Source: Manduca sexta (taxonomy: Eukaryota > Arthropoda > Insecta > Lepidoptera > Sphingidae). From it: a DNA stretch of 64,000 nt. Below the pieces are notes generated by a model. That model saw nothing but the letters and a program-made list of their open reading frames with translations, had not been told where the DNA came from and searched no databases. The position numbers and the translations under genes were made by a program. The stretch is from positions 3,100,001-3,164,000 of the forward strand of contig NC_051139.1 in assembly GCF_014839805.1 (NCBI RefSeq), given 5' to 3'. The first letter of the stretch is position 1; every line of letters begins with the position of its first letter. Shown piece after piece: positions 23,987-35,905 of this stretch.

Positions 23987-24720
23987 ATGTTTACGCGAAT
24001 GTTAGACATTGAAATAAAAACTAAAAACTATTTAAACGGATTTTATCGCGGTTTTTTATATTATTATTTTCTCCCGACGTTTCGAAGACTTTGCAGCCTT
24101 CATGGTCACGGGGGGACTGAGGTGTTGTTCATCCGTAAAGTCAAAGTTACAATATCTACCTACATTTTCAAATATACAACTTTTTAAAATTTTATCTGTT
24201 GACGGTCCGATCTACGCAGAATGAGCTCACAGTGTCTTGAGGTCCGGCAGCCGGTCTTTTGGGATCCGATTTAATTAAATGTAGAACAGAATCCCAGGCT
24301 TGTGCAAGCTTCCAACCATCTTCCCTATTGAAATTTGGGTGTTTTTTAATTTCAATAGCCTCGCGAATCAATAGATTCAATAGCCTCGCGAATCAATAGA
24401 TTCGCGAGGCTATTGAAATTAAAAAACACCCAAATTTCAATAGGGAAGATGGTTGGAAGCTTGCACAAGCCTGGGATCCTGTTCTACATTTAATTAAATC
24501 GGATCCCAAAAGACCGGCTGCCGGACCTCAAGACACTGTGAGCTCATTCTGCGTAGATCGGACCGTCAACAGATGTGTAACTTTGACTTTACGGATGAAC
24601 AACACCTCAGTCCCCCCCGTGACCATGAAGGCTGCAAAGTCTTCGAAACGTCGGGAGAAAATAATAATATAAAAAACCGCGATAAAATCCGTTTAAATAG
24701 TTTTTAGTTTTTATTTCAGA
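23987..24720. mobile_element. Head-to-head pair of Penelope-like 3' ends (0.7-kb palindrome)
   Basis: Two arms, about 24011-24394 and 24399-24718, are inverted copies around a 4-nt centre (AATA, 24395-24398). Each arm encodes, reading outward, REAIEIKKHPNFNREDGWKL, then AQAWD and a P/S-rich tail ending VDRTVNR. I recognise this as the kind of C-terminal tail found after the GIY-YIG nuclease of Penelope-like elements. It is followed by the family's 3' untranslated region ('gtgaccatgaaggctgc', 'cttcgaaacgtcgggag', 'ccgcgataaaatccg'). The left arm has a 25-nt tandem duplication (24353-24402) and about 40 nt absent from the right arm. The minus frame 24192-24380 is the left-arm copy of this tail. 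Arms are otherwise nearly identical. Relatives at 10270, 18467, 43090 and 63655. Confidence 0.6.
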
Positions 24721-25410
24721 TGCATAATTAGGTCCAATGCAGGCTCGGAAATTATATTTCTATCAATTTCAAAGTGTTTAGGCACTAATCTGTATTACTA
24801 ATCATATAACAATAGATACATTGATTCGTTTAAATGGCACAGCTCTAAATTTAAGGCTCCCTAGTAAATTTGAACATTGGTTTATAACTGTAAAATTTTA
24901 TTTGTTACTCAGATAGGAAATCAGCGCAAAATAGGGTCCCGATACAATATTCTTAGTCTATTTCCCTACCGCTTATTATAAATACAATGAAGCTTTGTAA
25001 ATCATTCGTTCATGATATAAAACTACAACGAAAAAACTCACAATCCCAACTTCTCGATAAAGAGTTGCAAAAATGAGGTCGCATAGTCGAACCGCACAAT
25101 CTTCTGTAATTACTAAAACCAACATTAACCTATAGTGCATTTTCTAGGTGGTTCAAATGTTTATTATCAGTTAAGTCCAATATGTCCATAAGTGGAGGCC
25201 TTAAAGGCTATATCGGCCCATACAAGTTAATTTGGCCAAGGTGATCATCTATGCATCTGTTCATTCATGCCTTATCTTTAACTACTTTTGAATGTTGGTT
25301 GAGTCATTATGTTTTTCATACAGAAATTTGTTATTTAAGGGTAGCGTAATGTTTTTGGGCGATACAGGAGACAATTGCAAGTTGACGTAACAATTGGGAC
25401 GCTATAGGTA
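24721..25410. other. Unannotated stretch
   Basis: No gene or repeat that I can support between the palindrome and the Helitron cluster. Confidence 0.4.
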
Positions 25411-25661
25411 TCTATATCTTATATATAAATAAATTAATCCCTATTTCCCTTGGTCACGCCATCACGCGTGAACGGCTGGACCGATTTCACTATTTTGTTT
25501 TTTGTTGTGTTTGTTATTGTCAGGAGAAGGATCTTATGAAAGAAAAAATTAAGGCAGTTGAGCGGAACGTTACAAAATTTAAGAAAAGTTAATTTCAACG
25601 ATTGACAGAATACGCGCTGCAAATTCATAGTTGACAGGACATCGTCTGTCGGGTCAGCTAG
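25411..25661 (+). mobile_element. Complete non-autonomous Helitron-like element
   Basis: Starts TCTATATCTTATATAT and ends with a 5-bp hairpin (GACAG at 25633-25637, CTGTC at 25646-25650), then GGGTCAG and CTAG at 25658-25661. The base before the TC is A and the base after the CTAG is T, fitting Helitron insertion between A and T. The body includes 'gccatcacgcgtgaacggct', typical of the Lep1-like group as I recall. The minus frame inside (25434-25628) is incidental. Confidence 0.75.
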
Positions 25662-25800
25662 TTATATAAAGCTGAAGAGTTTGTTTGTTTGAACGCGCTA
25701 ATCTATTAGAATCGGTTCGTTAATCTATGGGATGCTATAGGTATTAGGTATAATAGCTTTGTTGCATAATCAGTGCGTTCCATAAAACCTTTGATTGAAT
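25662..25800 (+). mobile_element. Second Helitron-like 5' portion, adjacent
   Basis: Begins 'ttatataaagctgaagag' followed by 'tttgtttgtttgaacgcgct' and 'aatctattagaatcgg', the usual start of another Helitron-like group. The complete element at 25411-25661 appears inserted at its 5' end. Confidence 0.45.
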
Positions 25801-25947
25801 TTGAATATAATTTGGTACACAGGTAGGCTAAATCCTGGACTAACATCATACGTAACTTGTAGTTCTGGAAGATGCATTGATGAACTGCCATACCGGAAAG
25901 GCCTTCATGCAAACAGAGACGATAAAATTTAAACTAAATATTTCACA

Positions 25948-26186
25948 CTAGCCTTCCCCTGCGGCTCCGACCACGTGAAAAGTTCACTTATTATACACTA
26001 GTCTTTGGATGCAGCTCCGACAGCGTGAAAAAGGTTTCCGGAGTAAATATTTTCCCGGGATAGAAAAGTAGCATAAAAACTCAAGAGTAATGTCCTATTA
26101 AAGAAAAATAAAATTAAAATCGTTGAGCATTTCTTGAGATTAGCGAGTTTAAACAAACACTTTTCAACTTTATATATTAGTATAGA
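25948..26186 (-). mobile_element. Helitron-like element with duplicated 3' end
   Basis: On the minus strand it starts TCTATACTAATATATAAAG (26186) and ends with CTAG at 26001-25998 followed by T. A second terminus-like block with its own CTAG (25951-25948) and 'gtcggagccgcaggggaa' follows directly, so the 3' end is present twice. Confidence 0.6.
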
Positions 26187-27133
26187 TTAACTATATAAAA
26201 TGAGCTAAGTTTTCATAACATTAATATTCTAATTTCCAAACGCCTTCTGCGTAGATGCTTGGACATTACCAGGTCCTTCCCCCCATATTACAATGTTCCG
26301 CGCATTCAGATGAACCACGGAAACGGCTTAACGCCCCGTGCGTATTCCCACGGCCATCATTCGTATATAGACTTACAGTAATGAGGATAATTATATTTTT
26401 GCTGTTACATTGCTTTGGCAGCGTGCTATCATTCTGGATTAAATATGCTCGTGAGATTTTTTGACCTTTAGTTCAAATTTAATATAGGTAACCCATATAT
26501 TGAATTGTGTGATCGTGCGAAGAAGTCTCTGTTCTCGTAAGAGTAGATTTTATAATTTGCTTCTAGTAGACGTCTTCGTAAAGAAAATTATACCATCAAA
26601 CTATCTTTAATCATTGTAAGTGAATTCAATTATACGAGTAAATATTATAACATTTCGTATTTCGAGTAAATATCAAAACGATATTTTATAAATGAAAGTC
26701 CCATCCGTCACGCGACGTAACGACAAATCGTATCGTATATAAAAAGCGCAATTGCCCAACATCGTTGTCTCGGTGAGAATCGTGTGTAATATCGGCGCGC
26801 ACGGTGTGTAAAATCCAGATGATTACTCGTGATCTACGGTGACTGTTCACATTCCTTCTCCAAAGTATAGACCAGATTATGACACTTTCGAGCCGTGAGA
26901 ACATTTTACAGACAAAAAATTGACTTAATGCCAGTTTGCTGTTGCATAAGATTTGAAAATGATTTTTTGTTGGTCAAACCGATTTTGTTGCGTCGCTTTT
27001 CAATAACTTATCTGTTTTGCTGTAAGTCTTTAAAATATATGGTTGCGCCTACATAGTTTAACTTATAACCTTCTTTGATCTAACCTCTCTACGGATGGGC
27101 ATCCTATACCGATCTACTGAAGTAAACAAAAAA
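26187..27133. other. Unannotated stretch
   Basis: Open frames at 26255-26464 and 26686-26904 show no recognisable domain. No RNA gene. Confidence 0.35.
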
Positions 27134-27375
27134 AAACACACATCACGCATTTATCCCCGAAGGAGTATACAGAGGCGCAACCGTGGCACCCACTTATCGC
27201 CAAGTGTGTTCCGAACGATAGAGGGCGAGTCTATCGCCATATCGGGCACAAATTCCACACTCCGGGCTGATACTGAGCCGAAAAACCCAAATATGGCTGC
27301 CTGACCCGGGATTCGGACCCAGGACCGAGCGTTGGCGTACCGCGCCTGCAGTACAACTACAGCACAGAGGCAGTC
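27134..27375 (-). mobile_element. tRNA-derived SINE, family B, near full length
   Basis: Minus-strand copy of 8341-8605, with B box GGTCCGAATCC (27319-27309), 'ggcagccatatttgggtt', 'ggagtgtggaatttgtgccc' and 'ccttcggggataaatgcg'. The long minus frame 27151-27408 lies within it and is not a gene. Confidence 0.75.
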
Positions 27376-28645
27376 TACTGAAGTAAATAGTAAAGATGCT
27401 GACACCATATTAAATATGCGATTAATTAAGTTACATATTTATTTGATCGATGGATGTCAATCATACTTGATGATTTACGCGGTTTCGCTTCGGATGCGAA
27501 CGTTAATTCTCTTTTATTTGGCATATTTTTAAATATAGTAGATGTACCCAATGGCGTACCTTCATGTGCGAAGTCACGTTTGCATGCAGAACTAATTCGC
27601 AACCGTCTTTTTTATTAAACTAAAAAGAACCGTAGTGCCTAAACGACTGGAGTTCTGCATTAGTGTTAACAAACCTCTAAGGCATTTGTGTTATTACGTC
27701 ATGATTCTGCCGTTTTTAATCTACGTCAAAATTATAACAAAATTGGAAGCAGTTAGTTATTTTGCAGAAAATCACCTTCTGGATTTCCCTTACCAATTTG
27801 GAAAATTCACCAATTAAATTACACTCCCCAATTAACATAGGTACACTATATTATTTTATTTTATTCCAGGAAAATAATATTCCAAGAAGACTCATTTTAC
27901 ACCCACACTAAATAATCTGACAGATCCAGGTCGCAGGTTCAAAACAACCACGATACAAAGGCCGTATATCTCAGTCATAACAAAAGTGGTTTCATTATTG
28001 TCCCTGGTACAAAAAGGCCCGGACAAAAAGTCCCGTGACGGTTTAAAACGGCCAGTCATCTGATACGTGTGGTATGCAAATATTTATTGAAAGCGAACAT
28101 CGTAAAACATGCGAGCCGATAGTCCGCCGCACGGTGGACCACTTTTGCACAATGTGTTTAATCGCGATGCAAACTTGTGTTGCTTGCTGTAATTAAAAAT
28201 GGGTGTTCCAAATTCAAAAAGAGACAAATACTTTCGCATTTATTGTACTTTTTAATTAACTTTGTAAAAAGAATAGTAAATACTGGCATTGTGTTACAGA
28301 CTAAATTCGAAATTTGAATATTTCTAAATAATAGTTCTTTAACTAGCATAGACTCGAGCTATTCATCTCATCGTGACCTGTAAAAACAATATTTGAAATT
28401 TTTCCAGAAATTAATCGAAAGCGGATAATTCAGTGTTGAATGGAGGCGTAATTATTATATTGGGTAATAAGAAATCTCGCTCAAAGGCATGACACATATA
28501 CTGAAAACAAAAATGTCACTTACATAATAAAAGTTAAACATCTTGAGCCGCCTGTAAGTATCAATATTATTTTTGAAGGATGTTGTGTCATTTTATTGCC
28601 AATGTGGGCTGTAACTTTTTACACCCAATAACATAAAAAAATTAC
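27376..28645. other. Unannotated stretch
   Basis: AT-rich, no supported gene or RNA. Confidence 0.4.
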
Positions 28646-28942
28646 TTATGAATATTTTTTGATTACTTTAATCTCAGTTATGATATGTATAATGTTGATA
28701 TGAAATACCAATGTAAATATAACATCTGATTTTGGTCTCGATTTTCCAAAGATCTCCAGTCTATATACGATATAGATTGACATGAGGTCGATCATGAGGC
28801 TATCTCGCTTGCTGCGCTGTTCACTAAAACGAGCCCTGTTTTTTAAAGATTTTTTTACTTGTGTCATTAGACTCTTCTCAAAATCGACTATTATTGACAT
28901 TGCACGCGACGTTTCAATAGGGCTGTTGTGGGCGGCGGACAT
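28646..28942 (-). CDS. Unrecognised 98-codon open frame
   Basis: The frame begins MSAAHNSPIETSRAMSIIVD and includes FEKSLMTQVKKSLKNRARFS and SKRDSLMIDLMSIYIVYR, ending in a hydrophobic, isoleucine-rich C-terminus. The first 70 residues have a mixed, protein-like composition unusual for this window. No domain, signal peptide or splice partner is recognised. It could be a decayed element frame or chance. A GC-rich patch and two CRE-like sites lie 30-250 bp on its 5' side (28980-29200). Confidence 0.15.
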   Translation of the reverse strand: MSAAHNSPIETSRAMSIIVDFEKSLMTQVKKSLKNRARFSEQRSKRDSLMIDLMSIYIVYRLEIFGKSRPKSDVIFTLVFHINIIHIITEIKVIKKYS

Positions 28943-29173
28943 AGCAGTGTGATGTATTAATATGTCTCCGTTATGATAATAAACTCGTCTCGTACCGCGG
29001 CCGCGCCCGCGAGCACGCCTGTTTACATTGCGTTTTGTTCGCTTTTGTTCACGCGCGCTAATAGCTTTGTTTTTTATTGCTTTTTACATATTTTATATTG
29101 GCTTTATAGTGGTATAAATCATAGGACAGATTTCCATCATCTGTACTTTGCATTGATTCACAGGAACGTGTTG

Positions 29174-29198
29174 TGACGTCATCCATTCAGTGACGTCA
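29174..29198. promoter_or_regulatory. Pair of consensus CRE/ATF sites
   Basis: Two perfect TGACGTCA palindromes at 29174-29181 and 29191-29198, start-to-start spacing 17 bp. They lie next to a CpG-rich patch (28990-29050) containing 'ccgcggccgcgcccgcg'. TGACGTCA is the known binding site of CREB/ATF bZIP proteins. The target gene is unknown. Confidence 0.4.
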
Positions 29199-29756
29199 TT
29201 CGAAATATTATGAATAAAACTCATCAGATTCGAATTCGTAGTCGGGTCGGAAACAGTTTTCTTGGTTTTCATAGCTGGCTATCTAGCTTACTAAATAGTT
29301 AGTAAATTGACTATTTCGACTAGTAGGGTAAGTCTGAATGCCTGATCAATTTTAACTTCCATACAAAGTAGAAAAATTATTAACTAAAATTACATAGTAT
29401 AAAGAATATTGACAACGACGTACCAGAACGTCGACCCGAATACAATGCCATCAACCTCGACTAAGCGTCCGTTTGTCCATAATTATTCGACGTGATTACA
29501 CGGGCATGCTAGCACATCATAATTGTAGCAACTTTTAAAACAAACAGAAGTGTGGATAATTATTACAAAATGTCACTCGGACATCTGTGAGAATTCTTAA
29601 TGAGCACGCGAATTAAAAAGTTAATCTGTTTTTAATCTGTGACCGTGAATTATTAACGTCTATTTACGTGCAATGACATTTATGTTTTTTAAAAATGTTT
29701 TGAATATTTATTTAAATTATTTACAGAGTTAAAGGGTAGAGTAGAAGTTAGATTAG
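29199..29756. other. Unannotated stretch
   Basis: No gene or repeat supported between the CRE pair and the LINE tail. Confidence 0.4.
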
Positions 29757-29885
29757 GAATTGCTCCCGAGGAAGAAAACAAATGCGCTGGAAAGACGACG
29801 TGAAGAATCGAACTGGATAAAAAGAGCTTAATGCCGCAGTGAATGGAAAATGTTAAAGGAGGCCTACACCGAGAAGGGTGAGAAA
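29757..29885 (+). pseudogene. RTE-like LINE C-terminal tail, frameshifted
   Basis: Reads RWKDDVKNRTG in one frame, then after a break RSEWKMLKEAYTEKG in another. This is the RWxDDxK...W..L.EAY signature also seen at 17825 and 46362. At least one indel separates the halves. Confidence 0.6.
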
Positions 29886-30259
29886 GGCTAACGAAGAAGA
29901 ATTAAAAAGTAGAAAAAACTCAGCAAAACATGACGAAACATGGACAATATGCAGTGTCCAAGCGCACTCGGGAATGTTAGTCGGTAATAAATATTGCTAT
30001 AAGGTAAAGTACTACAAATCGTGCTCAGAAATACGGCATAAATAGCTAAACAAAGTTCTAGTATTTTCTGTATTTTTATTACTAAAATTAAATAAACAAA
30101 TAGCTCACCCGATGCTACGCTCATTTAACTCATTTCCAAATGAACAGTGGGCCCATTGCTGAATACAAGAAATTATATTTGAGGCAAATGATCTGTTTGT
30201 GATTCTTGAACGTCCTGCGACAAAATATATTAACAAGTGTAAAAAGATTCCCTATGTAT

Positions 30260-30383
30260 AAATATCAGGCCACATAATAAAAAAAATAAAATATATTTAA
30301 CTTTTCTTAATTTTAAATAAGGAAATATCAGGCCATATACTAAAAATAAGAAAAAGAAATTAACTTCTTTTAAATAAGGAAGT
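30260..30383. repeat. Two-copy tandem repeat, period 63 bp
   Basis: Both units start 'aaatatcaggcca' and end 'ttttaaataagg' (30260-30322 and 30323-30383), with moderate divergence between. Confidence 0.6.
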
Positions 30384-31659
30384 TTAAACCTCGCATTCCG
30401 TGAAGACGTAGATGCAAGCAATTATAACCGTATACACACACCGCTGACCGAAAAAACACTAAAATCCATGCATGATTGCCCATAGTCGTACCCAGCTGGA
30501 ATTTAATTTCCTCCGAACATACACAATGATACATTAAAAATCGCCTTACATACCATAATTAAAACGTTCTATAATTTTCACACAAAAGATCTGAAATACA
30601 TTATTCACTCCCGTAATTGCTGTACTCCAATAATCTCTGAGCAAGAGCACACAGAGGCGTCTCAATAAACACGTCAGAATAAGCCTTATATTAATACACT
30701 CTAAGTGCATTTTCGTATAATATAAATATTTAAAAGAATTATTTACATGTCCACGATGACAACGCAATTGCATGTGATTAAAAATTACACATAAAAGAGA
30801 TGAAGATACCGACCAGGTTACGTTGAGCTCTGATTATATAATTACTGGGTATCGAAAGTGAGGCTTTTAAATTAGCCGCAGGGGTAAAAGCGAACTAGTC
30901 GAAGCCCAGTGGACAGACAATGGGCGATGAGTGGACACGAGAGTGTGAGCTCATTATTAACACTTCAGCCCGCAATCATCTGTAATAATAGATATTTTAT
31001 ATTTCTCTTTTCGTTTTGAATGAGATGTAATCAATTGTACACATATATTGACTGTGTGTGTTCCCACGGCGATCACAACAATTCATCGTGTAAAAAATAG
31101 ACAGCATTGGTACGCGGAATTGCATAATAGAAAGTTCTGTACGTCGCAGTGGTTTTAGGAATTAGGAACGGTTTAATCTTTGATTTTATTTCTAGAAGAT
31201 TATAAATATTATCACACAATTATATGTTACATTGGCTTTAGTTTTTCAATGTACTGTACACCATAACACATCTGTGCTTGATTTCTGTTTTTTGGCAGCT
31301 AGACCAAGCTGTAACACCATCCGGAGAGATTTTCACATGCAGTAAACCCTCTTAGTAAATTCTAGTTATAATATAACCCATAATTTATCAGCCGCCGTAC
31401 TACATTGATGACTATAAAATTATACAACTGAAATTCTTTAATCCTCAATTTAAAGAAAAATCAAACTCAAATCATAGAAGCGCTTTACAATACCTAACCT
31501 CCTTTGTCGTTTGACTGGTTTTGAAAAAGAACAATAAAAAAGAAGTTATTGTTTTTCTGATATTTTTACAAATATAACCTTCGCCGTTGTTTATCTCACT
31601 GGCTAGAAAAAAAAACAAAAATCGAACCTTTAAAAATAATTTAGAAATTACAACTGCAT
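30384..31659. other. Unannotated stretch
   Basis: AT-rich; frames at 30546-30773 and 31472-31666 are low complexity or without recognisable features. Confidence 0.4.
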
Positions 31660-31745
31660 GCCACACGCGGTGGCGTGCACGGACCCTGGCGGTGGTCCGA
31701 GCCGGTGTGGGGTTCTTTTTGCCGCCGCCAGCCCGTCAGAAACAA
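31660..31745. other. Isolated GC-rich block, unassigned
   Basis: About 85 nt with much higher GC than its flanks ('cggtggcgtgcacggaccc', 'tggcggtggtccgagccgg', 'ttgccgccgccagcccgtc'). It is open on the plus strand as part of a short frame. This may be a retroelement fragment; I cannot assign it. Confidence 0.3.
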
Positions 31746-34551
31746 TAGCCACAATCTAACATCTCCCATATTGTCTACCAAATGCTCTAATAGCTAGCCG
31801 GAGATGCTAACACGGGTGTCGTGGATGTGGTAAAAATCTTTTTTGATCACTAAACTTTATCTAATTCTGAAAAATATATTTATAAATTATATTTATGCAG
31901 TTAACCATATTTAGTATACCTTCCAACGCTAGTTATATTTTTTGTAAAATAACTCATACAAATTTTTGCTTGACCTAGAAAACAAACTTAAAACTACAAT
32001 TTCTTAATGTAAATTTACTGTCACTTGACATTTGTGATTTTGAAGAAATAAGTATTTTGTGGATACTACCATCATATCCTGTTGCCAAATATCCAGAGGA
32101 AATTAAGAATCTAAATGGCAATATCGCAATTTTAATGTTTGGAACCTTGGATGTGGTTTATCTCAAAATTAAAACTGAAGACAGTCATATCCGACTGTCA
32201 AATTTATGTTTATTAGACCATTAAGTTATACATTATTATTAGCATTAGTTAGTCCACCGTTACAAGCACTCCATTCCCCACCCCGCGGCCCCGCACACGT
32301 CCCGCTCGTTCCTTGCGGCGGCGCCTTGATCTATCAATTACGCGTGAGTTTTTATATATTTTTTATTTTTATATGATCTTTTAGACCGAAATCTAATTTA
32401 GGTGTTTCGGCTTTATGGTACACAAAAATAAATCTTGTAAAATCGACCTGTCAAGCTGCTCAAAGCTCTAGGACTACTAAACTCTCATTCCCATAATACT
32501 ATTCGCTAAATATAAAGATATAAATTAAGGCACAATTCTGGTGCCAAGTCATGTCGATAACAACTGCGTACAGAAACGCGCAAGCCGCCGCGGTGTTAAG
32601 GGTCTCCCGAACTAAAATTATAAAATACTGCTTGTCTCGTAATGCTTAGTAATACGGGCTACATCTGATTTAAACCGTGAGACAACGCTTCGTTGCCGCA
32701 AAGAGACATTATAGAGCTCCCCAGATGGACTCCGTACGAAATCTATCTAAAACTTTAATTATTACCCTCCATGTATTAGTTTCCGAGCTCGCAGTAAGTG
32801 CAGCGGTCGCGCCCGCGGCCTCTCTCCCTCATTGTTCCCGGTGCGAGCCCTCGACCATTGTTCAATTTTTCACCACTTCACCACTTTACTAATGGCGCAT
32901 TCAACTTGCGTGCGCCATTATGCAATTATGTAAGCGTATATTTTCCAAACTAAAGTTTATTAGACGGGCTTGTGCCGCCGCGCGATCTGTTAGCTGGTGA
33001 ATGATCAGTTTTTCAATTCAATACATATTCATTTTCATGTTTCAAGCATATATGAGTTTATACATATTTGTTATACCCTAAATATATTTTTAAAAACCTT
33101 GCATTCTATAATTGCTTTAAAGTTGGATTTCATAGATTTTTTGTAAATATTGATTGAAATGAAATATTTTTATTATAATATTATTATTTTTTTTATTATG
33201 TCAGGCAACAGCTTTGTTTTCAGATCGAGTTACAAAGTTAGTTAAAGACTAAAAACGGCTGCACAGATCCTTTGTTTGAGATTATTATATACTATTGTAA
33301 AGAAAAGCAATGGATATTTTAGTATCCAATGGGAGTCAGAGATCTGCAATGGGACATTAAACGGTAATAAAAACTACTTACATATTCTCATCTATAAAGT
33401 AAGCATTTCTAAAACCAAATAAAATGCAAGTAAAACGATAATTTCTAAGTAGTATCGGCTATCGGCAGATGGCACAAAGGCGGCATGCGTCTGAGCGGCG
33501 GGTCCCGGACTCCGGAGGACAGAGGGCCGGACAGGTGCGAGTGATCAATTAACAGGGATCGATAGCCGAGATTACGGGATGCGCGTGCGCACACACGGTT
33601 TTGTGCCGCCTGCTCTAAGACAAGAGATAGCGGGGGTTTTAGAATTGAATAAACATGGTTTCCACGTCAGTGAGTGTTCAGCTCAGCTTCATGCTTCCGT
33701 GCTGATAATTGCTGACTCAAATTAATTAGTGTTTTTCAGAAGAATCAGCCGTCGAAGGTAAAGATACCAAATTCTGAACTATGTGGTATAAATTATTTTT
33801 GTTTGGAAATAAACAAGTTTGAAAAGAGTTTTAGCACACAATTTAAAAATCACGGTATTATTGACCCTTATTGATTACATGAAAAAATACTGAATCGATT
33901 ATAATCATATCTCCAAGATTCGCTAACCGCTCCTATCCCACATCTTGCGCCCACAAACATTAAAGTTATTCAGAAGTGTCCACGTCATCCGATAGCAGAG
34001 TGGCAGAGATGGCACTCGCTGATAACAGTCGATACGCGCTGACTGCGAACAAGTAAAAAGCGCAAAAAGCGGACGCGCGCTTACAAATCCATTAGATACC
34101 AGCCGAGTCCGAGCGGACATTCCAGCCGCTGCAGCGCTGCGCCACACGCGAAAACCAATTAATTGATATTGATAAGTGAACGGAAAGCGTTTGCAAAATA
34201 ACATAATTAAGTATACCGCGCACCTGTGAATTCCAGTGATCGATTTCTTACTTTCTGATATTGGTATCAAGTATCGATGTGTATAATGTACAAAAATAAT
34301 ATTTTTAATAACGCATTATTTTGTAACTCTGAGTATTAATTTATTGATTGTGTTTATGTATTATAGTGCATTCTTTATAATGCACGGTATTACATTACAT
34401 AAATTTTTACTAAGGACTTAGCCGCATGTACTGGCAAATTTCCATTCACATTACTAATACCTTACTATAATATCTAATTCCATATTCTAGCTACGAAATA
34501 AGTATTCTTTGAGAAGACGTCTTGAGTTATTATGTATGGTATTCTGACCAA
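31746..34551. other. Stretch with several CpG-rich patches, no supported gene
   Basis: GC-rich patches at about 32270-32345, 32580-32600, 32800-32860, 33470-33620 and 33940-34150 stand out of AT-rich DNA. The first ends with a donor-like GTGAGT. Open frames 32677-32892 (plus) and 33923-34270 (minus) overlap them but show no recognisable domain. They could be enhancers, untranslated exons or decayed repeats. Confidence 0.3.
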
Positions 34552-34715
34552 GGAAACACGTAAGATGTGATGCAAAACTACTAGCTCATTCATTCGGACT
34601 GTTCGCACGGCCTTATGCGTAGTTCTCACTCCAGTCACTGAATACGCAATATTGCGAGCACCTTATCTGCAACTAGCTTTACCCAAATCATCCTTTCCGT
34701 ACTATGCGTCTTAAA
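34552..34715 (+). repeat. Direct repeat, left copy
   Basis: Contains 'ggaaacacgtaagatgtgat', 'ctgttcgcacggccttatg', 'gtagttctcact' and 'atacgcaat', in the same order as 35188-35330. The two copies flank a hAT-like insertion. Confidence 0.55.
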
Positions 34716-34786
34716 TAACTATAGAAGGTTAAGTTATGTGTCATCTCCATAGTGTAGCGAGGGTCTTATATATTACTAGTCTACAT

Positions 34787-35166
34787 CAGGATTTCTCAAA
34801 GTGGGGTACGCGAAACCCTTTTTTTCGCGGGAAAAATGGATTTCGCTTTTCTACAGTAGGAGGTTCGCGACAAGATTAAAGATAACGAAATACAGAAATC
34901 GACTTTGTACCCACTAAGAATTAAGGTTAAATTGTCCATAATTACTCCTAAAATGAACTTCTTTTGCGGCAACAAAACAAGCCCTTAATATTAAAAATAT
35001 ATATTAATTTTTTGGGCACTGTATTTATACCTTTTTATTTAAATAAAAATCTAATTTTCTTCAACAACCAATTATTTTCTTTGGGAGGTTGTTACTCAGT
35101 TAAAGGTTCACTGTCATCTGAAAACTTTAACAGGGTTCCGTGAAGCCAAAAGTTTGAGAAACCCTA
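34787..35166. mobile_element. Non-autonomous hAT-like element with 8-bp target duplication
   Basis: 380 bp bounded by CAGGATTTCTCAAAGT and GTTTGAGAAACCCTA, imperfect inverted repeats of the CAGxGxTTCTCAAA type known from hAT elements. It is flanked on both sides by GTCTACAT (34779-34786 and 35167-35174), the 8-bp duplication expected of hAT transposases. Subterminal 'gtacgcgaaaccc' and 'gggttccgtgaag' also mirror each other. No transposase is encoded. Confidence 0.8.
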
Positions 35167-35187
35167 GTCTACATGATAGTGACATAC

Positions 35188-35330
35188 GGAAACGCATAGA
35201 TGTGATGTAAAGCTAGTTCACACCGAGCCGTTCGCACGGCCCTAATGTAGTTCCCACTACATACGCAACTTGCTACTTTATCTACAATCTAGATTTTTTC
35301 CTGTTCGTATTATGAACGCTTTATGTAAAA
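35188..35330 (+). repeat. Direct repeat, right copy
   Basis: Diverged partner of 34552-34715: 'ggaaacgcatagatgtgatg', 'ccgttcgcacggccctaatg', 'gtagttcccact' and 'catacgcaac'. Confidence 0.55.
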
Positions 35331-35905
35331 TAAACGAGGAATTAACTGCGTGTATTATGAAAGATTGCGTGAGACAATGACAAGAGTAATGATGACATCA
35401 GTGAGGCTGTAGCTAGCTCATATCGAAAGGGCGTGGGTTCGTTCCCGTTCCCTATTTGAGTCCGCAGACGACTGTGGGCAAGATGCTTCTCTACAATCGT
35501 TATCGCTAACGTTACGTATGTGAATGACATCCTAGCGCTAGATTTATCGATAGGATATGTAATTCCCATAATTGTTTGTCTTTAATTGCATTAAAGCGTA
35601 GAAAAGCACCTTCGGTACAGCCTTGTTATCCAACTTCAGGGAAGTAACCAAAACTGGTTTATTGCGGTGTTCATTATAATTAAATATCGTACCTCTGTAG
35701 GACGGTACCGTGTTATCCCGTGGGACGTGCTGGGCTCCCGGGACGAAGGATGTGCCTGGAAAGAAAAACGTTTATTATTATCGTCGCTTTCACCATTATT
35801 CCACTCATCAGTCCAGCTCTTCATTACTTTAGTCATTGCTCGTCTTGTCATTCAGTTGCGTTGAAAATGACATATTTTTTAACTAGCGCTAGGTGACTAA
35901 AATGA
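35331..35905. other. Unannotated stretch with a possible tRNA-like fragment
   Basis: At 35405-35450 'gtgggttcgttcccg' resembles a B box, so this may be a decayed SINE head. Frames at 35342-35864 overlap on both strands and look incidental. Confidence 0.3.

Noticed and set aside
27300..27375. Possible tRNA gene on the minus strand
   Set aside because: Head of another SINE family B copy; same reason.
27151..27408. 85-codon minus frame
   Set aside because: Lies almost wholly within SINE family B.
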